Below, one piece after another: positions 43,621-52,381 of a stretch of 64,000 nt of DNA (its first letter is position 1; every line of letters starts with the position of its first letter). Origin of the DNA: Marininema halotolerans (GTDB taxonomy: Bacteria > Bacillota > Bacilli > Thermoactinomycetales > DSM-45169). Under the pieces are notes generated by a model. It searched no databases and had not been told where the DNA came from. It saw only the letters and a program-made list of their open reading frames with translations. The stretch is taken from NCBI RefSeq assembly GCF_900116235.1, contig NZ_FPAA01000001.1:62001-126000 (forward strand), in the 5' to 3' direction. The position numbers and the translations under genes are program-made.

Positions 43621-44336
43621 CAAGCCTCCATCCTCTCTACTAACCACTTATGAAATCGTTGCTCCTCTGTCCAGAAAGGCAGATGCCCTGCCCCTTCCCA
43701 TACTTCAAGGGTTGCATTTGAAAGGGATGAATAAAGTCGGCTCGCGCCCTCAGGAGGACAGATGTGATCTTCCTGACCACTTAGGAGATAGGCTTCTACT
43801 CCTAAGGAAACATTCTCTTGATACCAATCGAAAGTGGCCAACATTTGTAGACCCCCTCGCATCTCCCTATCCGTAGGCATTGTTTGACGATGGGTTTGCC
43901 ACCTTTCTCCTTCTCCCCTCGCTTTTTCCCTCTCCGAAAATAGGCGGGTATCAAAGTCTCGCAGTGTACCCTCTACATCCTTTTCTATTCGTCTTTCCAT
44001 CCGCCGTAACACACGGCTATCCCACCCGTGAGAATCATTCTGGCGCACAAAGCGTCCCGTCGAGCCAATGAGAAACAATTGTTGAATACACTCGCTGTAG
44101 CGTTGAGCCAATTGTAACGCGAGGATCGCACCAAGTGACCATCCTACCATACGAATAGGAGAAGGTAAGGCAACAAATTTTTCTTCCGCTCGCTCCAACA
44201 CCGCCTGAGCACTCCCACAACCCAGAAAATCGACGTGTTCATGTATCAGATGAGGTGCCATCTCCACGACACCTTCCCATACCGAGGAATCCACCGACCA
44301 CCCCGATAACCATAATACCGAACCGGATTGTGCCAT
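43620..44336 (-). CDS. bioH: BioH-like pimeloyl-ACP methyl ester esterase
   Basis: 238 residues, alpha/beta hydrolase. Nucleophile elbow GWSLGA (G-x-S-x-G), acid in SGQEDHICPP and His in GAGHLPFW form the triad; GGLQMLATFDW resembles E. coli BioH. It hydrolyses pimeloyl-ACP methyl ester, ending chain building. Its ATG overlaps the bioF stop (TAATG) and its stop overlaps bioC. Its placement beside bioC supports the BioC-BioH route rather than bioI/bioW. Confidence 0.85.
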   Translation of the reverse strand: MAQSGSVLWLSGWSVDSSVWEGVVEMAPHLIHEHVDFLGCGSAQAVLERAEEKFVALPSPIRMVGWSLGAILALQLAQRYSECIQQLFLIGSTGRFVRQNDSHGWDSRVLRRMERRIEKDVEGTLRDFDTRLFSEREKARGEGERWQTHRQTMPTDREMRGGLQMLATFDWYQENVSLGVEAYLLSGQEDHICPPEGASRLYSSLSNATLEVWEGAGHLPFWTEEQRFHKWLVERMEA

Positions 44337-45517
44337 TAGATCACCCCTAATTGCTGACCTGTCTCAATAATCGCCGTTATGGCTTGGTGAAGATGACTCT
44401 CCTCCATCGTTGCCATCAAGGTAAAACGAAGCCTTGCCTCCCCTTCTGGCACGGTCGGTGGACGAATTCCAACTGAGAGCACCCCTCGCTCACAAAGAAG
44501 ATCGCTAAATTGTACGGCTTGCTCAGCACCACCAACCATTACCGGGATGATCTGGGTAGTGGATCCACCGGTATCGAAACCAGCCTGACGAAGTTGATTA
44601 CGAAAGACATTACTATTCTTTACTAAATCGTTCCGTAAATCTTCACGCTGTCGCACCAATCTTATAGAAGCTCTGATTCCTGCAATCACTGTCGGAGGAA
44701 GTGCCGTCGTATAGATGAGACTGCGACACGTATTCTCCACATACTCGATCCATTCTTTTTTACCAGCAACATAAGCACCTGAGACACCATAAGCTTTGCT
44801 AAAGGTACCCATGTGAAAATCAACACCCTCTGTCACACCTAAATAATCAGCAGTTCCTTTTCCCTCAAAACCGAGCACACCCCCGCCATGTGCATCGTCA
44901 ATCATGAGTGCAGCCCCAAACTTCTCCTTCAATTGAACGATGTCCGCTAATGGTGCGATATCTCCATCCATGCTAAATACCGTATCGGTCACAATCAATC
45001 GATTACGAATTCCACCACGATCCGCTTCTTTTAATTGCCATTCCAAATGGTCCAGATCGTTATGACGATAACGATAGAGACGAGCTCCACTCAGACGAAT
45101 ACCATCAATGATACTGGCATGATTTAAGCGGTCACTAAACACCACGTCCCCCCTTCGTAGTAAAGAAGAGAGCACCCCGATGTTCGCGGTATAACCACTT
45201 GTAAAGACGATTGACGATTCAGTCCCCTTATAGGAAGAAAGCTCTTCTTCCAGTTCAGCTGTTTCCTTCGCATGACCGACGATCAATCGGGAAGCAGTAG
45301 CGCCGGCACCTAAACAAGCGCCCTCCTGTTGGGCCTTGATCAAGGTGGGGTGGTTAGCTAATCCGAGGTAATTATTCGAGGATAAGTTGATGAGTCGCTT
45401 TCCATCACGTATCAGCACGGCTTGGACCGCTTCACTTGTAGGAATTGATTTTCGTAAGCGGCCTTGGTCACGAATCATTGCCATCCGTTGACGAATCTCC
45501 TGATCCCATGCACTCAT
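44336..45517 (-). CDS. bioF: 8-amino-7-oxononanoate synthase BioF
   Basis: 393 residues from ATG 45517, overlapping the bioD stop (ATGA), with GAGGTGG ahead. PLP-dependent alpha-oxoamine synthase: INLSSNNYLGLA, ALMIDDAHGGGVLGFEGKG and TFSKAYGVSGAYVAGK with the Schiff-base Lys. It condenses pimeloyl-ACP/CoA with alanine. An alternative reading as glycine C-acetyltransferase (Kbl) is weakened by the operon. Confidence 0.92.
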   Translation of the reverse strand: MSAWDQEIRQRMAMIRDQGRLRKSIPTSEAVQAVLIRDGKRLINLSSNNYLGLANHPTLIKAQQEGACLGAGATASRLIVGHAKETAELEEELSSYKGTESSIVFTSGYTANIGVLSSLLRRGDVVFSDRLNHASIIDGIRLSGARLYRYRHNDLDHLEWQLKEADRGGIRNRLIVTDTVFSMDGDIAPLADIVQLKEKFGAALMIDDAHGGGVLGFEGKGTADYLGVTEGVDFHMGTFSKAYGVSGAYVAGKKEWIEYVENTCRSLIYTTALPPTVIAGIRASIRLVRQREDLRNDLVKNSNVFRNQLRQAGFDTGGSTTQIIPVMVGGAEQAVQFSDLLCERGVLSVGIRPPTVPEGEARLRFTLMATMEESHLHQAITAIIETGQQLGVI

Positions 45518-46251
45518 CCCTTCCCACCTCGCCATATCCGTTCATCCTCTAATCGCTTGATTAAACCATCCAGTTGAACATGCGTGAGGATCTCCTCTTG
45601 TAAACAAAGTGAAGTCGGCTCTTGATCCTTCCATGGAATCGTCCCTAGCACAGGTACCTGCGCAACTTCTTCAATAAAACGTGGATTATGAGGTAGATCC
45701 GGCGAGGAATCTCCTTGCTTTAATCCATTTAAGATTACTCCAGCAGGCTCTAATCCACGAGTACGAATGGCTTCTGAGGTCAGTGCCGTGTGGTTAACTG
45801 TCCCTAATCCTGGACGGGCAACAATAAGTAGTGGCCAACCGATTTCTTCGGCTAAATCGGCAATGCTCCACCCTTCGCCCATAGGTACGAACCATCCACC
45901 CGCTCCTTCGATTAAAAGAACATCCCATTTTTCCGCCTGATTTTCAATCCGATTCACCAGCCCGGCACGATCCACCGACTCCCCCTCCAACTCTGCCGCA
46001 AGACCAGGCGCAACAGGTGCGGACCAACTGTAGGGGACAATTTCCTCGATGAAGTCGGGGGTACCACTCCACACCTTTAGTAGCATGCCGTCTCCTGCTG
46101 GATCCTCACGCAGGTGACCACTTTGTACGGGTTTTATCACACCCACTCGGTATCCATGACTCGACAAAGCACGGGCAAGCCCTGCTGTTATCCTGGTTTT
46201 TCCTACTCCCGTATCCGTTGCTGTTACAAAAAAACCACGCCCTTTTATCAT
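45514..46251 (-). CDS. bioD: Dethiobiotin synthetase BioD
   Basis: 245 residues. P-loop TATDTGVGKTRITAGL, KPVQSG substrate segment and EGAGGWFVPM with the ribose/metal-binding region. It carboxylates DAPA to dethiobiotin with ATP and CO2. Its ATG overlaps the bioA stop by four bases. Confidence 0.94.
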   Translation of the reverse strand: MIKGRGFFVTATDTGVGKTRITAGLARALSSHGYRVGVIKPVQSGHLREDPAGDGMLLKVWSGTPDFIEEIVPYSWSAPVAPGLAAELEGESVDRAGLVNRIENQAEKWDVLLIEGAGGWFVPMGEGWSIADLAEEIGWPLLIVARPGLGTVNHTALTSEAIRTRGLEPAGVILNGLKQGDSSPDLPHNPRFIEEVAQVPVLGTIPWKDQEPTSLCLQEEILTHVQLDGLIKRLEDERIWRGGKG

Positions 46252-47591
46252 GAACCCGTAACCTCTCGAATGGCTTGGTTAAGAATGGACACCATGGCTT
46301 GCAGCTCTTCCTTCGAAGATACCAATGGGGGCAAAAATGTAATCACATCCCCTAAGGGACGAGTCAACATTCCTAGCTCACGGGCGTATCGACACACCTT
46401 GGCTCCCATTGCTTCTTTCCAGGGATAAGACTCCTTCGTCTCCCGATCTTGCACCAATTCGATACCGACCATCCAACCAAGGCGACGGACTTCACCCACA
46501 TGGGGAAGCTGCGCAGTTTCGGACAACAGCTGACCTAACCACGCATCCAACGCTTGCACATGCCCGATTCGATTCTCTTTTTCATAGAGATCAAGACTCG
46601 CAAGTGCAGCGGCACAGCCGAGCTGATTGCCTGTGTAGGAATGGCCGTGAAAAAAGGTTTTTCCCTCAGCGTGATTTCCCAAAAACGCATCATAAATTTC
46701 ATTTGAAGCCAAGGTTGCTGCAACTGGTAGATAACCACCGGTCAACTTTTTACCAAGACACAATAGGTCGGGTTCAATCCCTTCATGTTCACATGCAAAC
46801 ATCTTACCCGTCCGTCCAAAACCAGTCGCAACCTCATCCACAATCAAAAGCGTTCCATACGCTCGACACAAACCTTCGACTTCCTTCAGATAACCTGAAG
46901 GCATAACAATCAGACCGCCAGCCCCCTGCACCATCGGCTCAACCACGATGGCTGCAATTTCACTCCCCTTTTCATCCAAAACAGTGCGTAACTCCTTCAG
47001 AGAAGCTTCCATACACTCCTGTTCCGTACCTTGAAAACGATAGGGATAAGGGTACGTTACTCTTTCCACAGGAAAGATCAATTGACGAAATGCTGAGTGA
47101 AAGCGATCAATCCCCCCTACGCTTACCGCTCCCACGGTATCCCCATGGTACGCATTCCCCATACTGAGAAAACGTTGGCGCTCGGATTGACCACGATGTT
47201 GCCAATATAAATAAGCCATCTTCAGAGCAACTTCGACTGATGTGGCTCCACTATCAGAATAAAATACTTTTTGCAAACTTTCGGGTGTAATCGCTACCAA
47301 TCGTTCCGCTAGTAAGATAGCGGGAACATTAGCAGACCCCAACAAGGTCGAGTGTGCGATCTTTTCGAGCTGCTCCATAATTGCTTGGTTAATTTCTTCG
47401 CGATTGTGCCCATGCGGATTCACCCACACCGAAGCATTCCCATCATAGTATTCCTTCCCCTTCACATCAATTAGCTTGACCCCTTCACCGCGCTCAATGA
47501 TTAAGGGCTCATCCTCGCAATATTCTTTCATCTGGGTAAAAGGGTTCCATAAGTACTGTCGATTCTTTTCTAGGAGTTCCTCATAGGTCAT
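46248..47591 (-). CDS. bioA: Adenosylmethionine-8-amino-7-oxononanoate aminotransferase BioA
   Basis: 447 residues, class III aminotransferase: NASVWVNPHGHN, GATSVEVALKMA, DEVATGFGRTGKMFA and CLGKKLTGGYLPVAATL with the PLP Lys. BioA-specific YWQHRGQ and the NPFTQMKEY start are present. First gene of the operon, AAGGAGG nine bases before ATG 47591, and the BirA-like operator at 47610-47641. Confidence 0.94.
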   Translation of the reverse strand: MTYEELLEKNRQYLWNPFTQMKEYCEDEPLIIERGEGVKLIDVKGKEYYDGNASVWVNPHGHNREEINQAIMEQLEKIAHSTLLGSANVPAILLAERLVAITPESLQKVFYSDSGATSVEVALKMAYLYWQHRGQSERQRFLSMGNAYHGDTVGAVSVGGIDRFHSAFRQLIFPVERVTYPYPYRFQGTEQECMEASLKELRTVLDEKGSEIAAIVVEPMVQGAGGLIVMPSGYLKEVEGLCRAYGTLLIVDEVATGFGRTGKMFACEHEGIEPDLLCLGKKLTGGYLPVAATLASNEIYDAFLGNHAEGKTFFHGHSYTGNQLGCAAALASLDLYEKENRIGHVQALDAWLGQLLSETAQLPHVGEVRRLGWMVGIELVQDRETKESYPWKEAMGAKVCRYARELGMLTRPLGDVITFLPPLVSSKEELQAMVSILNQAIREVTGS

Positions 47592-47609
47592 TTCCGTGAT
47601 TCCTCCTTA

Positions 47610-47641
47610 TTGTCAACAATGCATGCATTTAAAGTTTACAT
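47610..47641 (-). promoter_or_regulatory. BirA-like biotin operator ahead of bioA
   Basis: TTGTCAAC (47610-47617) - 16 bases - GTTTACAT (47634-47641), a dyad like the one before bioB (same half-sites and spacing). It lies 19 bases before the bioA start, suited to repression by BirA-biotinyl-AMP. Confidence 0.75.
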
Positions 47642-47653
47642 TTGGAATATAAC

Positions 47654-47851
47654 ATGACCATGTTAGGTCGTCCACCGGCTCGAAGAAGAAGACCGCGAGT
47701 CCCCCTTCAATTAACCACGGATAACAATCAAATAAGCACTCTTCCAAAAATAAAAGGTACTTATCATCCTCGCATAGATTATTTAGAAGCCATTCAATTG
47801 ATGCGAATGCCGTTCCTCTATACGCCAATGAAGCGTACAATGCAAAATTGA
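47654..47851 (+). CDS. Possible 65-residue arginine-rich protein
   Basis: Reads MTMLGRPPARRRRPRV, then a polar region and PFLYTPMKRTMQN. Only a weak GGA lies eight bases ahead of the ATG, and no family is recognised. It fills part of the otherwise empty region between bioA and the patatin gene and is divergent from bioA. A GAGGTGG hairpin-like stretch follows. Could be spurious. Confidence 0.3.
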   Translation: MTMLGRPPARRRRPRVPLQLTTDNNQISTLPKIKGTYHPRIDYLEAIQLMRMPFLYTPMKRTMQN

Positions 47852-47959
47852 ACCTCCCCCACCTACTTTGTTGAGGTGGAAGTATTCTCAGCTTTATTAG
47901 ATCAATGAAGGCATTTGTACAATAGACCCTAAAAATCCCCAGGCAAAGGAGAATGATTT
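47852..47959. other. Short region before the patatin gene
   Basis: A small CCACCT/AGGTGG stem at about 47868-47888 and AAAGGAGAATG ahead of the TTG start; nothing else seen. Confidence 0.35.
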
Positions 47960-48883
47960 TTGGAACCAAGAGGAGGAAAATACAGAATTATTTCCATTGA
48001 TGGTGGAGGGGTACGGGGTATTATTCCCACTACGTTTTTGGAAAGGCTAGTCAAGCGGTTCCCAAATCTCATTCAATCAGCTGATCTTTTAGCAGGGACA
48101 TCGAGTGGTTCCTTCACTAGTTTAGGGTTAGCATCAGGAAAAACCCCCGCTGTTATTTCTCAATTTTTTGAGGAAAAAGCTCCAATTATCTTTTCCAACC
48201 CACGCCAGGGCATTGTAAGTCCCATCTATTCAAATGTAAATTTAATCGACTCTATTCGGGATTTTTTATCCACGAATTACCGTCTCAATGAATTGCGACA
48301 AAAGGTAGTTGTTCCTTCATTTCTGAAAAAGAACCAAGCGAATGTTTGGCAACCCGTTCTTTTCAACAACTTCCCTCATTCACGAACAAGTAAAAGAAGA
48401 GTACGGTTTGTATCCCTAGCATCATCTGCGGCTCCTGTCTATTTTCCATCCTATGCAGGCTTTATTGATGGCGGAGTCGTTGCTACTAATCCAAGTATGG
48501 CTGCATTATCGCTAGCACTCGATAGACAGGCAGGTAGGCAACACCCGATGGACATTGTCATGATCTCTATAGGAACGGGATTTAATCCGTATTATTTGCC
48601 CCTCAATACGCCATGGGGGGCTCTTCAATGGAATAGAAACCCCAACCAAGATCCTTTTCAACCGGAATCACCCCTTCTAACCGTTCAGGTTGATGGGGCG
48701 AATGAGGTAACCACTCAATATAGCCAACACCTCTTAGGGAAAAAGTTCTTTCGATTAAACTTAAATCTAAAAGCCAATAAATATCCACTGGACGATGCTT
48801 CATCGATTCCAGCCCTTCGTGCGATGGCAGAACAAGCAAACTTAGCTGGGATAACCCGGTTTATCCGTCAGCAATGGTTCTGA
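47960..48883 (+). CDS. Patatin-like phospholipase
   Basis: 307 residues. Oxyanion loop DGGGVRGII, nucleophile GTSSGS (GxSxG) and the Asp of the dyad in FIDGGVVATNPS are all intact; a short lid and a C-terminal ~100-residue extension follow. No signal peptide. Start TTG 47960 behind AGGAG. Patatin family enzymes cut acyl esters of phospholipids; some act as defence effectors (CapV-like) but no nucleotidyltransferase partner gene is nearby, so that is not claimed. Monocistronic, with a strong terminator. Confidence 0.87.
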   Translation: MEPRGGKYRIISIDGGGVRGIIPTTFLERLVKRFPNLIQSADLLAGTSSGSFTSLGLASGKTPAVISQFFEEKAPIIFSNPRQGIVSPIYSNVNLIDSIRDFLSTNYRLNELRQKVVVPSFLKKNQANVWQPVLFNNFPHSRTSKRRVRFVSLASSAAPVYFPSYAGFIDGGVVATNPSMAALSLALDRQAGRQHPMDIVMISIGTGFNPYYLPLNTPWGALQWNRNPNQDPFQPESPLLTVQVDGANEVTTQYSQHLLGKKFFRLNLNLKANKYPLDDASSIPALRAMAEQANLAGITRFIRQQWF

Positions 48884-48941
48884 TTAGATTTCCTTGTAGA
48901 AACAAGCGATCCTCCTTATTAACGGGATAGAATCACCCACT

Positions 48942-48987
48942 AAAAAAAGCGTTTCTTTTCTGACATAAGAAAAGAAACGCTTTTTTT
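48942..48987 (+). terminator. Terminator after the patatin gene
   Basis: 20-bp perfect stem (AAAAAAAGCGTTTCTTTTCT arm), six-base loop, A7 and T7 flanks, so it also works on the other strand. Confidence 0.95.
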
Positions 48988-49081
48988 CATTTGAGTTCAC
49001 CCTGCTTCACTTCGGTATAGGCTACTTCCCCTTGCAATGACATCGTTACGAATAGAAGGAGAGTAATCAGTGAATCAGGAT

Positions 49082-49312
49082 CTAGAGCGGTCCATAACAC
49101 CATCCGAGAGTTAGAGAGATCAGGGTATCGGTTGTTCTACCCTCCTTACGGATCGCTATGACGGAATTTCTGGCATATCTAAATCTTCCTTCTGTAAAAG
49201 ATCCATCGACTGTCCCCACCCGAATACGTTGATTGGTTCGGAAATTATTATTAATCGCTCTTTCAAGATCAGTGACATTATCCCTTTGTGTAACTAATGC
49301 TTTTTTGATCAT
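49082..49312 (-). CDS. Small hypothetical protein, Sm-like appearance
   Basis: 76 residues from ATG 49312 (GAGGTG six bases ahead). A helical start (LERAINNNFRTN) leads into a beta-rich part, IRVGTVDGSFTEGRFRYARNSVIAI, whose GTVDG...EGRF spacing resembles an Sm/LSM-like strand pair; this is only a resemblance. No motif assigned. Monocistronic. Confidence 0.5.
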   Translation of the reverse strand: MIKKALVTQRDNVTDLERAINNNFRTNQRIRVGTVDGSFTEGRFRYARNSVIAIRKEGRTTDTLISLTLGWCYGPL

Positions 49313-49523
49313 GGCATTCACCTCGCTTTAAGGTACCTATTTTTTCAAAATCCTTTCAATCAATATTCACTTTATGAATTTCATCTTTATTTGAAAGGTA
49401 CATCGGTCCAATACGTGAGGTCACTCAAGTAAGATGCATTTGTGAAAACAAAATGGGGTCACTGATACCATTTTGGGTCATCAATTTTAGGACGACCCTT
49501 GTAGACACCTTCAATAAGGTGAC

Positions 49524-49793
49524 TTAGTAAATGAGAGATCCACTCGCACCATCTAGGGGTTTTAGGATTACTTCAAGAAAAACAACAATCCCCAGAAATA
49601 TGAAGCTGAAAAGTAAGGATACCACCGTCAATATTCCCGCTCGGGTCCTATTGTGGATTTTAATTGCATGGGCCCATTTCATCGGCCTAATCCACAAAAA
49701 ACCCCAAAAAATAGCGGCTAAAAAGAAAAACGTCATGAACCATTTCGATACAGTAAGAACAAAATCATAGATAACAAGAGCAATAACAACCAC
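49524..49793 (-). CDS. Small membrane protein, three helices
   Basis: 89 residues from GTG 49793 with GGGGGAG five bases ahead. Hydrophobic segments at about 1-15, 18-33 and 52-74 with positive residues between (RPMKWAHAIKIHNRTR). No family recognised. One of a pair of small membrane proteins here. Confidence 0.5.
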   Translation of the reverse strand: MVVIALVIYDFVLTVSKWFMTFFFLAAIFWGFLWIRPMKWAHAIKIHNRTRAGILTVVSLLFSFIFLGIVVFLEVILKPLDGASGSLIY

Positions 49794-49987
49794 TGGGACT
49801 CCCCCAAAACCAAAGTAAATTATCTAAATTTTTATACTCTTTATTCTCAAAAGCAACTCAAGTAGAGTTTAGGACGATGTATACAAGGAGCTCTTATCGT
49901 GGGACCAACACCTAAATAAAATTTGCCATAACCGTTTTGGATTAAATGTAACATCCTTGTCTCTATTAAAATAAAGAGCGGGTTGTT

Positions 49988-50179
49988 TCACGATCGACCA
50001 CTCTCCTCTAGATATCGTTCCACCGCCACCCACGCCGTAATTGACAATAAAAGAAAAAAGAAAAAGAGAGAAAATCGGTATAACCATTCCCCAGCTACTC
50101 CAGAACACCTAGACGCTAACCACAGACATAACACTGCTGATCCTCCAGATAAACTTCCCAACTTCATCAACCTACGCAC
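49988..50179 (-). CDS. 63-residue membrane protein
   Basis: GTG 50179 lies six bases after GGAGGT. After a basic start, SAVLCLWLASRC and SLFFFFLLLSITAWVAV are hydrophobic, and the end is acidic (ERYLEESGRS). Two membrane segments likely. The strong ribosome binding site makes it more credible than the overlapping longer frame. Function unknown. Confidence 0.5.
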   Translation of the reverse strand: MRRLMKLGSLSGGSAVLCLWLASRCSGVAGEWLYRFSLFFFFLLLSITAWVAVERYLEESGRS

Positions 50180-50250
50180 ACATCTACCTCCATAGTGGAT
50201 TCCCTTTTCATAGGCTTCGATTCCTTAGGAAGGTTATCCTCTTTCCAATT

Positions 50251-50277
50251 AAAAAACGCCCCCTTATCAGGGGACGT
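50251..50277 (-). terminator. Terminator of speD
   Basis: On the minus strand ACGTCCCC pairs with GGGGCGT (one bulge) and is followed by T5-6; it starts 16 bases after the speD stop. Confidence 0.8.
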
Positions 50278-50292
50278 GTAAATTTCTTAGTA

Positions 50293-50697
50293 TTAAATGA
50301 CTTTCTTTACCGATGGCTTCACCGGTTTGACGACTTCTATCGGGCCGTCACCGCGACGCATCACTTTTTCAAAGGCTTGAGTCGGTTTTAAAATATCTAA
50401 CATGTGCTGGATAGCAACCATAGGATCCACATCATAGCCACAAGTATAACAATCCAAAGCGGCAAATCCTTTTTCAGGATACGTATGAATCGAAATATGG
50501 CTTTCTGATAAGAGTACGAGTACCGTTGCTCCCTGAGGGTCAAAAGCTTTTGCTTGAGACGAAAGTACAGTTGCACCACTTTTTTCAGCGGCGTCCTTCA
50601 TGTGTTTCTCCAGCGTGGAAGCGTCGTTGAGCAGATCAAAATCGACGCCCCAAGCATCCATGGCTACATGTCGTCCGAAAGTCGAGTATTCCTCCAT
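50293..50697 (-). CDS. speD: S-adenosylmethionine decarboxylase SpeD (prokaryotic type)
   Basis: 134 residues, typical of the class 1b proenzyme. Cleavage/processing motif SESHISIHTYPE yields the pyruvoyl Ser; the FAALDCYTCG segment carries the catalytic Cys. It makes decarboxylated AdoMet for spermidine. AAGGGGGCC ahead of ATG 50697. speE is not adjacent in the window. The C-terminus has a ~15-residue KPVKPSVKKV tail. Confidence 0.94.
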   Translation of the reverse strand: MEEYSTFGRHVAMDAWGVDFDLLNDASTLEKHMKDAAEKSGATVLSSQAKAFDPQGATVLVLLSESHISIHTYPEKGFAALDCYTCGYDVDPMVAIQHMLDILKPTQAFEKVMRRGDGPIEVVKPVKPSVKKVI

Positions 50698-50897
50698 CTC
50701 TTTCGGCCCCCTTCCTAGGAAATATCGTGTCGAGCCAATATTCCGCTAGGATCTGCTCATTCACCACGGGGGAAGGTTAGTCCTCAGAGGTCCCAACCCT
50801 TTAAGTGAATCCTGGATCCTTCTAGCGCAATTTCACAAATAATAACGTATCACATTTCCCTAAGAGGTGCAACTATCAATTTCAGGAACACATTTCC

Positions 50898-51380
50898 TCA
50901 ATAAAGATCAAACATATTCACAGAGGCTCCCTTTTCTTTTAAATAATTAAACAATTGTGCACGATGGTGAACCACATGTCCAAGGATTTCTGTCAGCCAT
51001 TTTGCCTGGGTGGATCCTTGTTCCAGATAAAACGGTTTTGTCTTTTTTGTAAGGAACTCCTCTTCCTCTAAATGTACCATGTAGTTTCTTAATTGAAGAA
51101 AGCCTTCATCCATCACATGAGCCATCTCTGTTGCCTGCTCATGGGTGAGTTTCTGTTCTAACTGTCTGATTTCCTCTTCCGTTTTTTCCTGCAAAATAGC
51201 CAAGTCCACAAAGGGAATTTGCGTAAGATGGGTAGCCAATTCCTGTAGACTGCGCATGTTCTCATGAGGACGATATTGCCACATATTCGGCTCTACCTTT
51301 TTCAATAGCCCCTTGGTTGAACGTATCATTCCCTCAAGTTCTTCCAACAACAGCTCTCTCATTGCCGAAGTTCCTGTCAA
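50898..51380 (-). CDS. DinB/YfiT-like four-helix protein
   Basis: 160 residues, helical. LQELATHLTQIP and GHVVHHRAQLFNYLK give the His residues for a metal site found in DinB-like proteins. No enzymatic function is known for most; some are bacillithiol-dependent transferases. The TTG at 51380 follows GAGGAG, but ATG 51362 behind AGGA is an equally good start. Confidence 0.8.
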   Translation of the reverse strand: MTGTSAMRELLLEELEGMIRSTKGLLKKVEPNMWQYRPHENMRSLQELATHLTQIPFVDLAILQEKTEEEIRQLEQKLTHEQATEMAHVMDEGFLQLRNYMVHLEEEEFLTKKTKPFYLEQGSTQAKWLTEILGHVVHHRAQLFNYLKEKGASVNMFDLY

Positions 51381-51494
51381 AGGATCACACTCCTCACAAA
51401 CTTATATATTCAATTATTCTCGTCATTTAAATAATCCCCTCCCCATATTGCAAATTAACCTAGTTATTTAAAAGTTAAAGAAGGAGTGAGTTCA

Positions 51495-51587
51495 TTGGCG
51501 AGAATGATTAACGTGCTGTCCAACAATCAAGAGGCGCTAGGGGGAAACTTCCTTGAATTCCAGTCAATATGGAGGTCGGTATTTTAA
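51495..51587 (+). CDS. 30-residue peptide candidate
   Basis: AAGGAGTGAG is seven bases ahead of TTG 51495, encoding MARMINVLSNNQEALGG and ending FQSIWRSVF. The last 24 bases overlap the convergent DUF2512 gene. The ribosome binding site is strong, the peptide has no recognised family. Confidence 0.38.
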   Translation: MARMINVLSNNQEALGGNFLEFQSIWRSVF

Positions 51588-51905
51588 AAGATCCATATGC
51601 ATGCGATACTCCACGATTCCAAGTAACACACCCACTAACAAAGCACCTCCTACACTTATCGTCCACCCAGGAAGTATCCATTGGGCGATGTAGATGACTC
51701 CTATCATAAAACATCCACCTAACACCGCAGACGGGAAATTACCTAAACGAGGTAATACCCATTCATCTGCATAATGCCCCACTGTCGCAAAAAATAGGAC
51801 AATCACGGCGGGTGACCAGATCGATCGATAGCTGATGCTGTCGGTAAAAACCGAGATGGCAAAGAGTACGGTTCCATACATGATGGTTTTAAGTAGCCAA
51901 TTCAT
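51564..51905 (-). CDS. DUF2512 family membrane protein (YndM-like)
   Basis: 113 residues with four hydrophobic segments; the loop HYADEWVLPRLGNFPSAV matches the conserved region of DUF2512 proteins. Function unknown, restricted to Bacillota. GAGGGAAG ahead of the ATG. Confidence 0.75.
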   Translation of the reverse strand: MNWLLKTIMYGTVLFAISVFTDSISYRSIWSPAVIVLFFATVGHYADEWVLPRLGNFPSAVLGGCFMIGVIYIAQWILPGWTISVGGALLVGVLLGIVEYRMHMDLLKYRPPY

Positions 51906-51978
51906 GATGATCTTCCCTCATTTTTCCCTAGTATGCCCCGAATGCAGACACCACTCGAAAAAAACCATAAAAAAAGCC

Positions 51979-52006
51979 CTTCTTCCCATACACATAGGAA
52001 GAAGGA
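51979..52006 (-). terminator. Hairpin overlapping the L,D-transpeptidase ribosome binding site
   Basis: CCTTCTTCC (51979-51987) pairs with GGAAGAAGG (51998-52006). On the minus strand a GC and T7 follow, a terminator for reads coming from the GNAT gene; on the plus strand the stem covers part of the AAGGAGG site (52003-52009). Confidence 0.6.
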
Positions 52007-52016
52007 GGTGCCTCAC

Positions 52017-52370
52017 ATGTACTGGATCATTGTGGATCTCTCTGCTCGCCGCCTTTATCTTCTCACTGGTCAAACCGTGGTTCAATCTTGGCCTGTGGGG
52101 ATTGGTAAGACCTTGACCCAAACCCCCATAGGGAGGTATACCATCATGAATAAAGAACCCTATCCATTTAGTCATCCAGGTGGTCGTCTCAGCCCCTACG
52201 GTGTTTTATGGATGGGGTTATCAAGGAAAGGGTATGGAATTCATGGAACAAATAACCCATCCTCCATTGGCAAAAAAGTATCCAAGGGATGTATCCGTAT
52301 GTATAACCGTGATGTGGAAACTCTTTCTCGTTATGCCCCTATCGGGACCCATGTGGTAATCCGGCCTTGA
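52017..52370 (+). CDS. Short L,D-transpeptidase (YkuD domain)
   Basis: 117 residues from ATG 52017 with AAGGAGGTG ahead. YkuD domain: IIVDLSARRLYL start, TPIGRYTI, GIHGTNNPSSIGKKVSKGCIRM with catalytic His and Cys. There is no signal peptide or LysM domain, so it may act inside the forespore or be released differently. It would form L,D-crosslinks or attach ligands to peptidoglycan. Confidence 0.85.
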   Translation: MYWIIVDLSARRLYLLTGQTVVQSWPVGIGKTLTQTPIGRYTIMNKEPYPFSHPGGRLSPYGVLWMGLSRKGYGIHGTNNPSSIGKKVSKGCIRMYNRDVETLSRYAPIGTHVVIRP

Positions 52371-52381
52371 AACAAGTACCT

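Noticed and set aside
47613-47969. 118-residue minus-strand frame ahead of bioA
   Set aside because: Runs through the bioA operator region and the patatin start; no ribosome binding site.
49869-50108. 79-residue minus-strand frame with a hydrophobic start
   Set aside because: Overlaps the better-supported 63-residue frame in another phase and lacks a good ribosome binding site.
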